From Gammaproteobacteria bacterium (GTDB lineage Bacteria > Pseudomonadota > Gammaproteobacteria > Enterobacterales > Psychrobiaceae), in assembly GCA_013214885.1 (NCBI GenBank), contig JABSRS010000102.1, positions 1-9,767 of the forward strand: a stretch of 9,767 bases of DNA, written 5' to 3'. Both the position numbers and the translations under genes were made by a program. The stretch's first letter is position 1. Every line of letters begins with the position of its first letter. Positions 1-6,829 of the stretch are shown piece by piece. The notes under the pieces were generated by a model. That model searched no databases. It saw only the letters and a program-made list of their open reading frames with translations, and was not told where the DNA came from.

Positions 1-518
1 AAGATGGCTCATTACTTCAAGAGCTGTTTTCCCGCGATGGTATTGGGACCCAAATTGTGATGGCCAGTTCTGAACAACTACGCCCAGCAACAATTAGCGA
101 TATAGGTGGTATTGTTGATTTAATTCAACCGCTTGAAGAGCAAGGATTACTAGTTAGACGCTCACGTGAACAGCTTGAAGTTGAGGTCGAACGTTTTACG
201 GTAGTCGAACGTGATGGTTTGATTATTGGATGTGCAGCACTCTATCCCGCCAAAGATCAACGTTCGGGCGAAATGGCATGCGTAGCCACACATCCAGAAT
301 ATCGTAAGGCCTCTCGAGGAGATGCTTTAGTTAAGGCAATATCAGAGCAAGCTAAACGGCTAGGATTAACCAGCCTATTTGTGTTAACTACCAGCTCAAT
401 CCATTGGTTTAGGGAACGTGGTTTTGAACCAGTAACACTAGAACAACTTCCTATTGAGAAACAAGCACTATATAATTTTCAACGAAATTCAAAAATACTC
501 ATAAAATCGATAAAATAA
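1..518 (+). CDS. argA: N-acetylglutamate synthase ArgA, C-terminal part (5' end outside window)
   Basis: ArgA transfers an acetyl group from acetyl-CoA to glutamate, the first step of arginine biosynthesis, in the cytoplasm. The reading frame is open from base 3 with no start codon in the window. The GTG at 57 lies inside the protein: the upstream in-frame codons read [20 protein letters not shown], which matches the junction between the kinase-like and acetyltransferase domains of E. coli ArgA. The visible 171 residues hold the GNAT acetyltransferase domain, with family stretches [37 protein letters not shown] (acetyl-CoA-binding region), [17 protein letters not shown] and the terminal YNFQRNSK. 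About 270 residues are missing upstream compared with the E. coli protein (about 443 residues). A small downstream gene follows after 6 bases and is probably cotranscribed. ArgA is normally feedback-inhibited by arginine; nothing about transcriptional control is visible here. Confidence 0.95.
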   Translation, partial: DGSLLQELFSRDGIGTQIVMASSEQLRPATISDIGGIVDLIQPLEEQGLLVRRSREQLEVEVERFTVVERDGLIIGCAALYPAKDQRSGEMACVATHPEYRKASRGDALVKAISEQAKRLGLTSLFVLTTSSIHWFRERGFEPVTLEQLPIEKQALYNFQRNSKILIKSIK

Positions 519-524
519 GCGTTC

Positions 525-890
525 ATGAAGCATTTAAAAAAATTCCATAAAGCACCATTTAGAGTGCTTAAGTTAAATAAAAAACGAGTAAAGATCCGCT
601 TTCGCTGGAGCATGATAAAACTCAAAGCTGCTTTGGCGCAAGAAAAGCAAGAAACCAAGGAAATGCTCCAAATATATGCAAAATTTACCCAGGGCGGCGC
701 CAGTAAAGTTGAAATAAATATCGCTAATAAACAATTTTTAGATATTTTAAAAGGCCTTGGTCTTGGCGTATTTGCGCTATTACCCTTTGCGCCAATTACC
801 ATACCCTTGCTGGTAAAACTGGCTAAATTAGTTGGGGTAGAATTACTGCCAAGCTCATTTAGCCAAAACAACAAGAACAATAAAGATTAA
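525..890 (+). CDS. Small hypothetical protein with LETM1-like segment
   Basis: This 121-residue protein has no function I can name. The first 35 residues are strongly basic (many Lys/Arg), the middle (about 36-70) looks helical and charged, and one hydrophobic segment (about 76-98, from GLGLGVFALLPF onward) is followed by LVGVELLPSSF. The order of hydrophobic helix, Pro-rich turn, then LPSSF resembles the core of the LETM1/ribosome-binding domain family (compare LPSTF in mitochondrial LETM1), and I recall similar short proteins in marine gammaproteobacteria. That similarity is from memory and is the only functional hint. The ATG lies 6 bases after the argA stop, suggesting cotranscription; the Shine-Dalgarno is weak (TAAG). 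Its stop codon overlaps the stop of the convergent exporter gene by 3 bases, and no terminator is visible between them. That it is coding is supported by its intact frame and coherent composition. The antisense frame over 479-880 is rejected. Confidence 0.72.
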   Translation: MKHLKKFHKAPFRVLKLNKKRVKIRFRWSMIKLKAALAQEKQETKEMLQIYAKFTQGGASKVEINIANKQFLDILKGLGLGVFALLPFAPITIPLLVKLAKLVGVELLPSSFSQNNKNNKD

Positions 891-2116
891 AGGGTGCGTC
901 GCGGCTGCACTGCGACATTTGAAAAGATTAAACCAGCAACCAATGACATGAAAATCAAAAATGCTTGCGTGCCAATTTGCTCAGTGCCGAGCATGTTCTC
1001 ACCTGACACCACCGAGTTAAGCCCAATGTAGACTTTACTGCCTGGGACCAAGATAACTAAGCCTTGCAGGGACACAATGATCGCTGGTGATTTTAATACC
1101 CGAGCATAAACATTGGCATATACTCCGACACAAAAAGCCCCGAAGAATGTTGCGATGGCAATGTCAAAGTAAGCCGTGGCTAATAAGCTCATAGAATAAG
1201 CAATAAAGCCCGATAAAATACCCCAAAAACCATCTTTAAGCCGAGTTTTGAACATCACCACTAGGCTTGAAGATAACATCAGCACTGCAATCCATGCTGT
1301 CCACGACGGTAATTTTTGCGGTAATACAAAGTCAACCTCCCCCCAACAAGCTTGACCAAGAGCCATCCCCAATACTGCGCCAAAGTAAAGTTTGAACAAT
1401 AGCATCACCGCATCCATAATTCGGGCAGTGCCTGAGAGTAGATCTCGAGCAGCAAGCTCTCTTAAACCTAGTGTTAAAGCAAGGCCTGGAATAAACACAA
1501 TAATGCTCGATAAGACCACTAACGAGGCGTTAATGCTAGGATCGATATGCATAATCCCTGTTACTAAAAATGCCGACACGATTGCCACCAAAGGCTCGAG
1601 CATGTTGGTGACCCGTTTTGAAAAACTGGCCCAATAAACAAAACCATATACCACAAAACTTAACAATAAAGACCAAAAAGCATCATTCCAGCTGGTGCCC
1701 ATTAGCATCGCAAATGCGCCACCAGAAACACCAAAAGCAATTAAGGTTTGTAAGTGTGAATACGGGTTGGGTTTATTAGCAATTTCGTCAAGACGTGCAC
1801 TTGCTTCGACTAACGAGCGCTGTCCGCTGGCTAATTCATGAACCAATTCGTCGGTGCGTGCTAGCGATCCAAGATCAATATCACCAGGATTAACTCGCAC
1901 AACATGATTATACTCTTGGCTATCATGATCGCCCTTTTCCCACAACACAAATGTCATTGAAGTCGGAGTAATGATAAAGGAGCCATCCATGTCCAAAATT
2001 GAAGCAACGTTAGTTAGATGCGCTTCGAGACGATATGCAGGAGTGCCAAATTTGTGTAAGGATTTTCCTAACTTTATAATAAATTTACGACGCTGTGCGT
2101 AAGTTGACGATGTCAC
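887..2116 (-). CDS. Threonine/serine exporter family membrane protein (ThrE-like, fused two-domain form)
   Basis: A 409-residue inner-membrane protein of the ThrE/YjjP-YjjB superfamily. Proteins of this family export threonine and serine (Corynebacterium ThrE) or succinate (E. coli YjjPB). The N-terminal domain (about residues 10-115) carries the family pattern LGKSLHKFGTPAYRLEAHL and the PTSMTF stretch. About five helices follow (roughly 120-255), with the conserved segment VFIPGLALTLGLRELAARDLLSGTAR near residues 207-232. The second, YjjB-like domain (about 270-400) has four to five helices and the motif LVPGSKVYIGL. Having both halves in one chain makes this the self-sufficient form rather than the split YjjP/YjjB pair. 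The start is GTG at 2116, preceded by GGGT about 9 bases upstream. A TATAAT in the right orientation lies at 2177-2182, but I see no good -35. The substrate cannot be assigned from sequence. Confidence 0.88.
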   Translation of the reverse strand: MTSSTYAQRRKFIIKLGKSLHKFGTPAYRLEAHLTNVASILDMDGSFIITPTSMTFVLWEKGDHDSQEYNHVVRVNPGDIDLGSLARTDELVHELASGQRSLVEASARLDEIANKPNPYSHLQTLIAFGVSGGAFAMLMGTSWNDAFWSLLLSFVVYGFVYWASFSKRVTNMLEPLVAIVSAFLVTGIMHIDPSINASLVVLSSIIVFIPGLALTLGLRELAARDLLSGTARIMDAVMLLFKLYFGAVLGMALGQACWGEVDFVLPQKLPSWTAWIAVLMLSSSLVVMFKTRLKDGFWGILSGFIAYSMSLLATAYFDIAIATFFGAFCVGVYANVYARVLKSPAIIVSLQGLVILVPGSKVYIGLNSVVSGENMLGTEQIGTQAFLIFMSLVAGLIFSNVAVQPRRTL

Positions 2117-2367
2117 AGATATTACCCAATAAACAAAAGCTTATAAAATAGCCATCCCAATTATCTGTTGGCACTTATTATAAAGCTCGATTAATAAAAA
2201 ACGCGATTTTAAGCTTATTTTTCTCAGTGTAAAGTCTTTTTTTAGCTTGTTTTAAAATTGATTATTATAATGACATAGTGCTCACAAAAACACCAGATTA
2301 CCATCTAATTATCACATCAAGAACCTACGATAAATTGATTATTATCTAGGTATACTGCAGGCATTAT

Positions 2368-2452
2368 TCCTGTGAAAACATGGCACCGTGACATTGCCGT
2401 TCGTCCTCGGCTCGGGCATCCATGCTTCGCTCTACCTCCTAAGTCCATTTAG
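2368..2452. repeat. Possible short interspersed repeat element (single copy in window)
   Basis: This stretch is distinctly more GC-rich than the flanking DNA and does not belong to a gene. It includes TCGTCCTCGGCTCGGGCATC and CTTCGCTCTACCTCCTAAG. From memory, very similar sequence recurs between genes in Alteromonadales genomes, but only one copy is present here, so repetitiveness cannot be shown from the window. A small hairpin (GGCA/TGCC) lies at its left end. The boundaries are approximate. Confidence 0.35.
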
Positions 2453-2462
2453 TCGTGAACAT

Positions 2463-2494
2463 AAAAAAGCCCAACGGTGATCTACCGTTGGGCT
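2463..2494 (-). terminator. Rho-independent terminator of the M2 peptidase gene
   Basis: An 11-bp perfect stem (AGCCCAACGGT paired with ACCGTTGGGCT) closes a 5-base loop. Read on the minus strand it is followed by a run of six T (2463-2468, partly shared with the stem base). It begins 28 bases past the peptidase stop codon. The run of six is only on this side, so it works best for minus-strand transcription. Confidence 0.92.
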
Positions 2495-2522
2495 AGTGGT
2501 TTATTGTTGATGGTGTATCAGC

Positions 2523-4367
2523 TTAGAAACCGCACTGTTTACCTTCATTTTTCTGCTTTAACCAGGTTTGTAATGGCGCAAAGTAATCTAAAATAGCACG
2601 AGCATCCATTTGCTCATTACCCGTTAGTACTTTGTATGCTTGCTGCCAAGGTTGGCTTGAGCCCATTTCTAGCATGGTATTTAGTGCTTTACCTGCATCT
2701 TTGTTGTTGTAAATAGAACAACGATGAATTGGATCAGTATTGCCCGATATTCCACACAGCGCGCGGTGGAATTCAAATTGCTGAATGTGTGCTAAGAAAT
2801 AACGAGAGTATGGAGTATTGGCTGGCACGTGATATTTAGCACCAGGGTCAAACGCATCAGCATCACGGGCAACAGGAGCCGCTACGCCTTGATACTTCTC
2901 ACGAAGTTCCCACCAAGCGCTATTGTAATTTTCTGGCGTTATTTGACCAGAGAATACCTGCCAGCGCCATTGATCAACCATTAAACCAAATGGCATAAAC
3001 GCAATTTTCTCTAGCGCCATTTTCATCAATAAGCCAATGTCTTTTGATTCATCTGGAATGGTATCGATTAAACCAATTTCTTTTAAATACTTCGGGGTTA
3101 CCGACAAAGCGATAGTATCGCCAATCGCTTCATGGAAGCCATCGTTCGCACTGTTTTGGAAATAGACTGGCTGATCTTGATAGGCACGCTGATAGAAGTT
3201 GTGACCTAGCTCGTGATGAATGGTAGAGAACTCTTCACCGGTGCGCTGAATGCACATTTTAATTCGAATATCGTCTTTGGCATCAAGATCCCAAGCCGAT
3301 GCATGACATATTACGTCACGATCTTGTGGTTTGGTAAATAAAGAACGCTCCCAGAATGTTTGTGGTAATGCCTCAAAGCCCAAAGATGTGAAGAATTTCT
3401 CCGCCCCTTTAACCATCTCGATTTCACTATAGTTATGAACTTCAAGTTGTTTGGTCACATCATAGCCTGGATCGGCATTTTCAGGAGCAACTAAGTCATA
3501 GATATTACCCCATGATTGAGCCCACATGTTACCAAGTAAATGCGCTGGAATTGGCTGATCAAGTGCTACTTTGTCTTCACCATAGGTTTTTGATAATTCG
3601 CTACGAACATAACAATGCAAATCGTCATAAAGTGGCTTAACTTGTAACCATAACCGGTCTAATTCTTTGGCAAAATCATCAGCAGGCATGTCGTAGTTCG
3701 AACGCCACATCGTGCCTAAGTCTTTATAACCCAGACCATTAGCGCCTTCGTTAGCAAGCTCCGTTTGACGGGTATAAAGGTCTTTCATTGGCGGGCTTAT
3801 TTCACGCCAACCTTGCCACATATCAAGTAGCTGATCGTAATCACGAGATGTTGCCATAATCGAAGTCATGTCGCCTAGGCTAAGGACCTTACCGTCTTTA
3901 TCGGTGTAAGTGCCTTTACCATAAAGACTGCCAAGCTTAGCGCCAATTTGAGCCAGCTCAGCAGATTTTTTACTGTCTTGTGGTGCAGGGATCACTAAGC
4001 TTTGCTTTAAGATATTTAATTGACGTCGCTGAGTTGGCGTAACATCGACATTATCAAACCTGGCTGCGGCAACGGCAGCAGCAACACCTGCTTCAGTTGA
4101 TTTTTGGCTCGCGGCCGAAGATAAAGCAGCGGTGTCTTCGGTGATAAAGTTTTGGTAAATCCACTCAGCGCGGTTACCTTCAAGGTTTAACTCAACTTGC
4201 TCATTGGCAATTTTAGTTAAGAAAACTAGGGCATCGTCAGCGGTTAGTGCTTTTGACTCTGATGTTACAGACGTAGTGGCGGCTTTAGTTGTTGGTTGTT
4301 CTGAACATGCTGTTAGCGTCGTAGCAATAACAATTGCCAGCGCGCTTAATTTAAATAACTGTTTCAT
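2523..4367 (-). CDS. M2 family zinc metallopeptidase (ACE-like peptidyl-dipeptidase), lipoprotein
   Basis: A 614-residue enzyme of peptidase family M2, whose members (such as angiotensin-converting enzyme) release dipeptides from peptide C-termini. The zinc site is complete: HELGH at residues 385-389 and the third ligand Glu413 in GFHEAIGD, exactly 24 residues after the second His, as in ACE. The N-terminus is a lipoprotein signal: Met-Lys, a hydrophobic stretch and lipobox LTA-Cys21, so the protein is probably anchored to an envelope membrane facing the periplasm. I chose the ATG at 4367 although the frame stays open to 4571, because the signal peptide starts there and the extra 68 residues would cross the promoter and come within 18 bases of the preceding gene's terminator. 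The Shine-Dalgarno is weak. The gene is monocistronic, with its own promoter and terminator. Likely role: trimming of imported or environmental peptides; the substrate is not known. Confidence 0.93.
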   Translation of the reverse strand: MKQLFKLSALAIVIATTLTACSEQPTTKAATTSVTSESKALTADDALVFLTKIANEQVELNLEGNRAEWIYQNFITEDTAALSSAASQKSTEAGVAAAVAAARFDNVDVTPTQRRQLNILKQSLVIPAPQDSKKSAELAQIGAKLGSLYGKGTYTDKDGKVLSLGDMTSIMATSRDYDQLLDMWQGWREISPPMKDLYTRQTELANEGANGLGYKDLGTMWRSNYDMPADDFAKELDRLWLQVKPLYDDLHCYVRSELSKTYGEDKVALDQPIPAHLLGNMWAQSWGNIYDLVAPENADPGYDVTKQLEVHNYSEIEMVKGAEKFFTSLGFEALPQTFWERSLFTKPQDRDVICHASAWDLDAKDDIRIKMCIQRTGEEFSTIHHELGHNFYQRAYQDQPVYFQNSANDGFHEAIGDTIALSVTPKYLKEIGLIDTIPDESKDIGLLMKMALEKIAFMPFGLMVDQWRWQVFSGQITPENYNSAWWELREKYQGVAAPVARDADAFDPGAKYHVPANTPYSRYFLAHIQQFEFHRALCGISGNTDPIHRCSIYNNKDAGKALNTMLEMGSSQPWQQAYKVLTGNEQMDARAILDYFAPLQTWLKQKNEGKQCGF

Positions 4368-4407
4368 ATTAGACCGTTTTTTATTGTTAGAAGATGATTT
4401 CTGCCTC

Positions 4408-4436
4408 AGTATATAAAAAAGATTACGACTAACCAA
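4408..4436 (-). promoter_or_regulatory. Likely promoter of the M2 peptidase gene
   Basis: On the minus strand, TTGGTT (4431-4436) and TATACT (4408-4413, one mismatch to TATAAT) are separated by exactly 17 bases, about 40 bases before the chosen ATG. The -35 is poor (first three bases only) but the -10 and spacing are good. It lies downstream of the terminator at 4483-4506, consistent with a separate transcription unit. Confidence 0.5.
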
Positions 4437-4482
4437 CATTTTAATGATTATATAATAACTCATTGCAAGGTATTTTATGGTT

Positions 4483-4506
4483 AAAAAAAGGCTACCGAAG
4501 TAGCCT
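4483..4506 (-). terminator. Rho-independent terminator of the zinc-ribbon gene
   Basis: The minus strand reads AGGCTAC-TTCG-GTAGCCT followed by a T tract (7-bp perfect stem, extra-stable UUCG loop). It lies 22 bases after the stop codon of the zinc-ribbon membrane protein gene and insulates the peptidase gene from it. Confidence 0.92.
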
Positions 4507-4527
4507 ATCATCACCGTATATAAAGAT

Positions 4528-5460
4528 TTAAACCAGTTGATTGTTAACAATATCATCGTATGCTGCGGCAATAGCGCACATTGTTAGCGGGACTGTAAAC
4601 ATCATCCCCAAACCAAATAGCAAAATACCGCACATATTAATTAGACCAATTAACAATCCAAAACCAAAAAATGAAAACCATCGTTTGGTCACTAATTTGC
4701 GACTGGTTTCCATCGCCTCAAAAAACGTTAAATCTTTGTCAATAATCAATAGCGTGGTAAAGAAGTAACCAACCGCAAGATAAATCCCAGGAAGGATCAG
4801 TAGCAAGATGCCAATGGTTATGAATAAGCTACTGACTAATCCCGCTAAAAACAACGGTAAAAAGTAGCTAAACCCAGCAAAGAAATCACCGAACTCAGTC
4901 GTCTCATTATTGATTAATTTTTTAGCTACCAGGTAATAGCCAGCAACCAAGGGTCCATTGACGCCCATACTAATGATTGAACCTACCACAGGAATAAACG
5001 ACAACACTGAATTTATAATCAAGAATACCAAGGTAAAACCAATAAAATTACCTAAGTTTTGTTTAAACAAATTCATCCCAGTACTAAAATAGTCTCCGAT
5101 GTGAACTTGGTAATCGACGTTAACATCCATTTTGGGTTGTGCTTCATCAGAAGCTTCGAACATTTGACTATTATTTTTATTTAATTCAAATTGGGTGGTA
5201 ATCGCTTGACCGTCGTCAGGGCAAAATTTGGCTTCAGCACCATACTCCTTGCCACATTCAACACATTTGGGGATTAAGTTATCACTGGTGGTTAATTTTG
5301 AGCCATCATCATCACAAAATTGGGTACCATCATCAAAAGACTTGGTACAAACTGGGCATACTGGGTCATAACAAAAGTTTTGCTCGAGATTACAGGCACA
5401 TTTTTGACAGAAGGCACTTCCCTTTTCAAATGCTTCGTTACAATCTGGACAATTATACAT
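4528..5460 (-). CDS. Zinc-ribbon plus multi-TM membrane protein of unknown function
   Basis: A 310-residue protein with two parts. Residues 1-85 carry three zinc-ribbon-like units: C4/C7 with C18/C21, C35/C38 with C49, and C66/C69 with C80. In the second and third units the fourth cysteine is replaced by the Asp of a C-x-x-D-G turn (CDDDG, CPDDG), a common zinc-ribbon variant. A polar linker (about 86-120) leads to a membrane region (about 125-305) with five or six helices. These include a Gly-rich segment SIISMGVNGPLVAGYYL and an amphipathic LTFFEAMETSRKLV loop, features seen in uncharacterised membrane proteins of the DUF975/YciC-like type. I cannot assign a function; cytosolic metal- or protein-binding heads on a membrane anchor are the structural reading. 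The Shine-Dalgarno AAGGA about 10 bases before the ATG overlaps the stop of the upstream small gene, so the two are probably translationally coupled. It ends at a strong terminator. Confidence 0.85.
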   Translation of the reverse strand: MYNCPDCNEAFEKGSAFCQKCACNLEQNFCYDPVCPVCTKSFDDGTQFCDDDGSKLTTSDNLIPKCVECGKEYGAEAKFCPDDGQAITTQFELNKNNSQMFEASDEAQPKMDVNVDYQVHIGDYFSTGMNLFKQNLGNFIGFTLVFLIINSVLSFIPVVGSIISMGVNGPLVAGYYLVAKKLINNETTEFGDFFAGFSYFLPLFLAGLVSSLFITIGILLLILPGIYLAVGYFFTTLLIIDKDLTFFEAMETSRKLVTKRWFSFFGFGLLIGLINMCGILLFGLGMMFTVPLTMCAIAAAYDDIVNNQLV

Positions 5461-5466
5461 TTGTTC

Positions 5467-5682
5467 TTATTCCTTAATAAATTTACAGCGACTGACTAAA
5501 GTTAGCACATAGACTGCAAAGAATAGCTGGTAATTATCAGGTTCACAATGTGTTAAGGTTAAATCAGCCCTAAACAACGTCCGTGCTAAAGCTACCTCAT
5601 AAGGCATCCCCAAATATGTTTCTAATAGTGTGAACATCACCAAACCCATCACAAATATGAAGAACCCCGGAATAAATAACAA
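5467..5682 (-). CDS. Small membrane protein upstream of and coupled to the zinc-ribbon gene
   Basis: A 71-residue frame with a long N-terminal hydrophobic stretch (about residues 2-22) and a second, weaker one (about 52-65), suggesting a small inner-membrane protein. I do not recognise a family. The longest frame starts at a TTG (5682); an in-frame GTG, or an ATG giving MGLVMFTLL, is also possible, so the start is uncertain and the real product may be nearer 60 residues. The gap to the zinc-ribbon start codon is 6 bases, and its last codons AAG-GAA-TAA form that gene's Shine-Dalgarno. This placement is the best evidence that it is translated. It could instead be a leader or the remnant of a longer gene. 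It is divergent from the WYL regulator pseudogene and shares its 114-base upstream region. Confidence 0.5.
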   Translation of the reverse strand: MLFIPGFFIFVMGLVMFTLLETYLGMPYEVALARTLFRADLTLTHCEPDNYQLFFAVYVLTLVSRCKFIKE

Positions 5683-5733
5683 TCGAACTTAACCGTACGA
5701 CTAAATAATGAAATGTTTGTTAACACTGTTGTT

Positions 5734-5750
5734 GCGACACTTTTTGTCGC
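5734..5750. promoter_or_regulatory. 17-bp palindromic operator upstream of the WYL regulator gene
   Basis: GCGACA-CTTTT-TGTCGC is a perfect 6-bp inverted repeat with a 5-base spacer. It ends 46 bases before the regulator ATG. The same design recurs at 7890-7906 before the FtsZ-like gene, and in both cases a -10-like hexamer starts exactly 10 bases downstream (here TATCTT at 5761-5766). This placement around -35 to -40 would suit an activator or an autorepressor. I infer the binding protein to be the WYL regulator because of location. The site also lies upstream of the divergent small membrane gene. Confidence 0.6.
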
Positions 5751-5796
5751 TATAAGATGTTATCTTAGCAATTAGTTATCTTGATGGAAAAGCGCA

Positions 5797-6820
5797 ATGC
5801 CTTCTTTTCAACGTCGTTTAGATCTGCTCGATTATGTGCCACGCTATCCGCAAAAAATAACCACCAAGCGGTTACTCAATTTGTTGACCCAAACGGGTCA
5901 TAGTCAACTCACGATTAGGACGATTCAGCGAGATCTGGAATCAATTGAGAAGTTGGGTTGATTTGGCCTCTAAGTCGACAAGCGTTCAAAACCGTTTGGT
6001 TGGTTGGTCAATCAATGCAAACTGGAAAAAATTAAACCTCTCGTTAATGGACTGTCACACTGCTTTGGCGTTTTCTACGCTAGAACAACTTGGCCAATCA
6101 TTATTGCCAGAATCGACCTTAGATGAGCTAGCCGCTTATTTTGACAAAGCACAAACCATCTTAAAAAACCAACAAACCCCGCTTATTCTCACAATGGAAG
6201 AACTTCGTCGCCTTGATAACCTCGGCCCTACCAGTGCGTTTTCCCGAGGTAAATAAACATTCATTAACCACAATCAAAGCGGCACTGTTTAATCAACAAC
6301 AGCTGCGCGCTAGAATAAAACGTCATATCACGCCGAATCAAAAACCAGTGTGGATCCAGTATGTTCACATTAATCCATTGGGATTATTATCTAAAGATGG
6401 CCACCCTGCTCTCCTCTGTTCATTTGGTCAGTTACACCAGAAATATTACCTACTCCGCTGTGCTTTTTAAGGAGGTCAGCATCGAAAATCACCCAGTGGT
6501 CATTCTCCAAGGCTTCGATTTTAAACAAAGTACTGGCGCAAATTACGGCAAAAAATCAAATGATGCCAAAACATTACTAAAACTTAAAGCCCGAAAAGAC
6601 TGTCTGTTCTGTTGCTTGAGGGGAAACTTGGCGCTGACCAACAAATAATCAACAGTGATGACGATGATCACATTATATTAAGTGCCACCGTTAACGATAG
6701 TGCAAACTTACGAACCTTTTATGCGGCTTAGGTAACTCAGTCGAAATATTAACGCCTGCCCATTTAAGAGCTTACTTTAGCGGCTTAGCGCAGGATTTTA
6801 TCGTTAAATATCATCACTAA
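5797..6820 (+). pseudogene. WYL-domain transcriptional regulator, broken by multiple frameshifts
   Basis: The intact ancestor would be a cytoplasmic DNA-binding regulator of about 340 residues: N-terminal winged helix-turn-helix, WYL ligand-sensing domain and C-terminal WCX dimerisation extension. Collinear pieces appear in changing frames: 5797-5961 (RRLDLLDYVPRYPQKITTKR, then TIRTIQRDLESIEKLG, winged HTH, then TGA); about 5959-6256 (VGWSINANWKKLNLSLMD then HTALAF, linker helices); about 6225-6470 (INPLGLLSKDGHPALLCSFG, WYL core); about 6455-6600 (FKEVSIENHPVVILQGFDF); 6603-6731 (SVLLLEGKLGADQQI, WCX); and 6719-6820 (LCGLGNSVEILTPAHLRAYF, the usual family end). That makes five frame changes in order, with no large piece missing. 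The eponymous Trp and Tyr of the WYL motif are not conserved (HPALL). The neighbouring genes outside the regulator/FtsZ pair read cleanly, so decay is more likely than poor sequence quality. It converges on a broken FtsZ paralogue, 9 bases between stops. Confidence 0.85.
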
Positions 6821-6829
6821 TAATTGTTG

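Larger units (their letters stand above)
2117..2522. other. Non-coding region between two minus-strand genes
   Basis: These 406 bases hold no convincing gene. The part near 2117-2280 is very AT-rich and should contain the promoter of the exporter gene (minus-strand TATAAT at 2177-2182). The part at about 2370-2450 is noticeably richer in GC and is listed separately as a possible repeat. The terminator of the peptidase gene lies at 2467-2494. Confidence 0.7.

Noticed and set aside
479..880. Minus-strand open frame of 133 codons opposite the small gene after argA
   Set aside because: It overlaps the argA end and the whole 525-890 gene, lacks family features, and its composition mirrors the plus-strand gene. 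The plus-strand frame has the coherent protein.
1392..1637. Plus-strand open frame within the exporter gene
   Set aside because: It is antisense to the strongly supported ThrE-family gene and has no recognisable protein character. The same applies to the short frames at 4204-4416, 4541-4768, 7449-7667, 8707-8895 and 8725-8961.
4368..4571. N-terminal extension of the M2 peptidase frame up to 4571
   Set aside because: It would put 68 residues before a clear lipoprotein signal peptide, translate through the promoter, begin within 18 bases of the neighbour's terminator and overlap the end of the zinc-ribbon gene.
5945..6648. Three separate small plus-strand genes (5945-6256, 6213-6470, 6361-6648)
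   Set aside because: Each is a consecutive piece of one WYL regulator in a different frame, so they are annotated together as one pseudogene.
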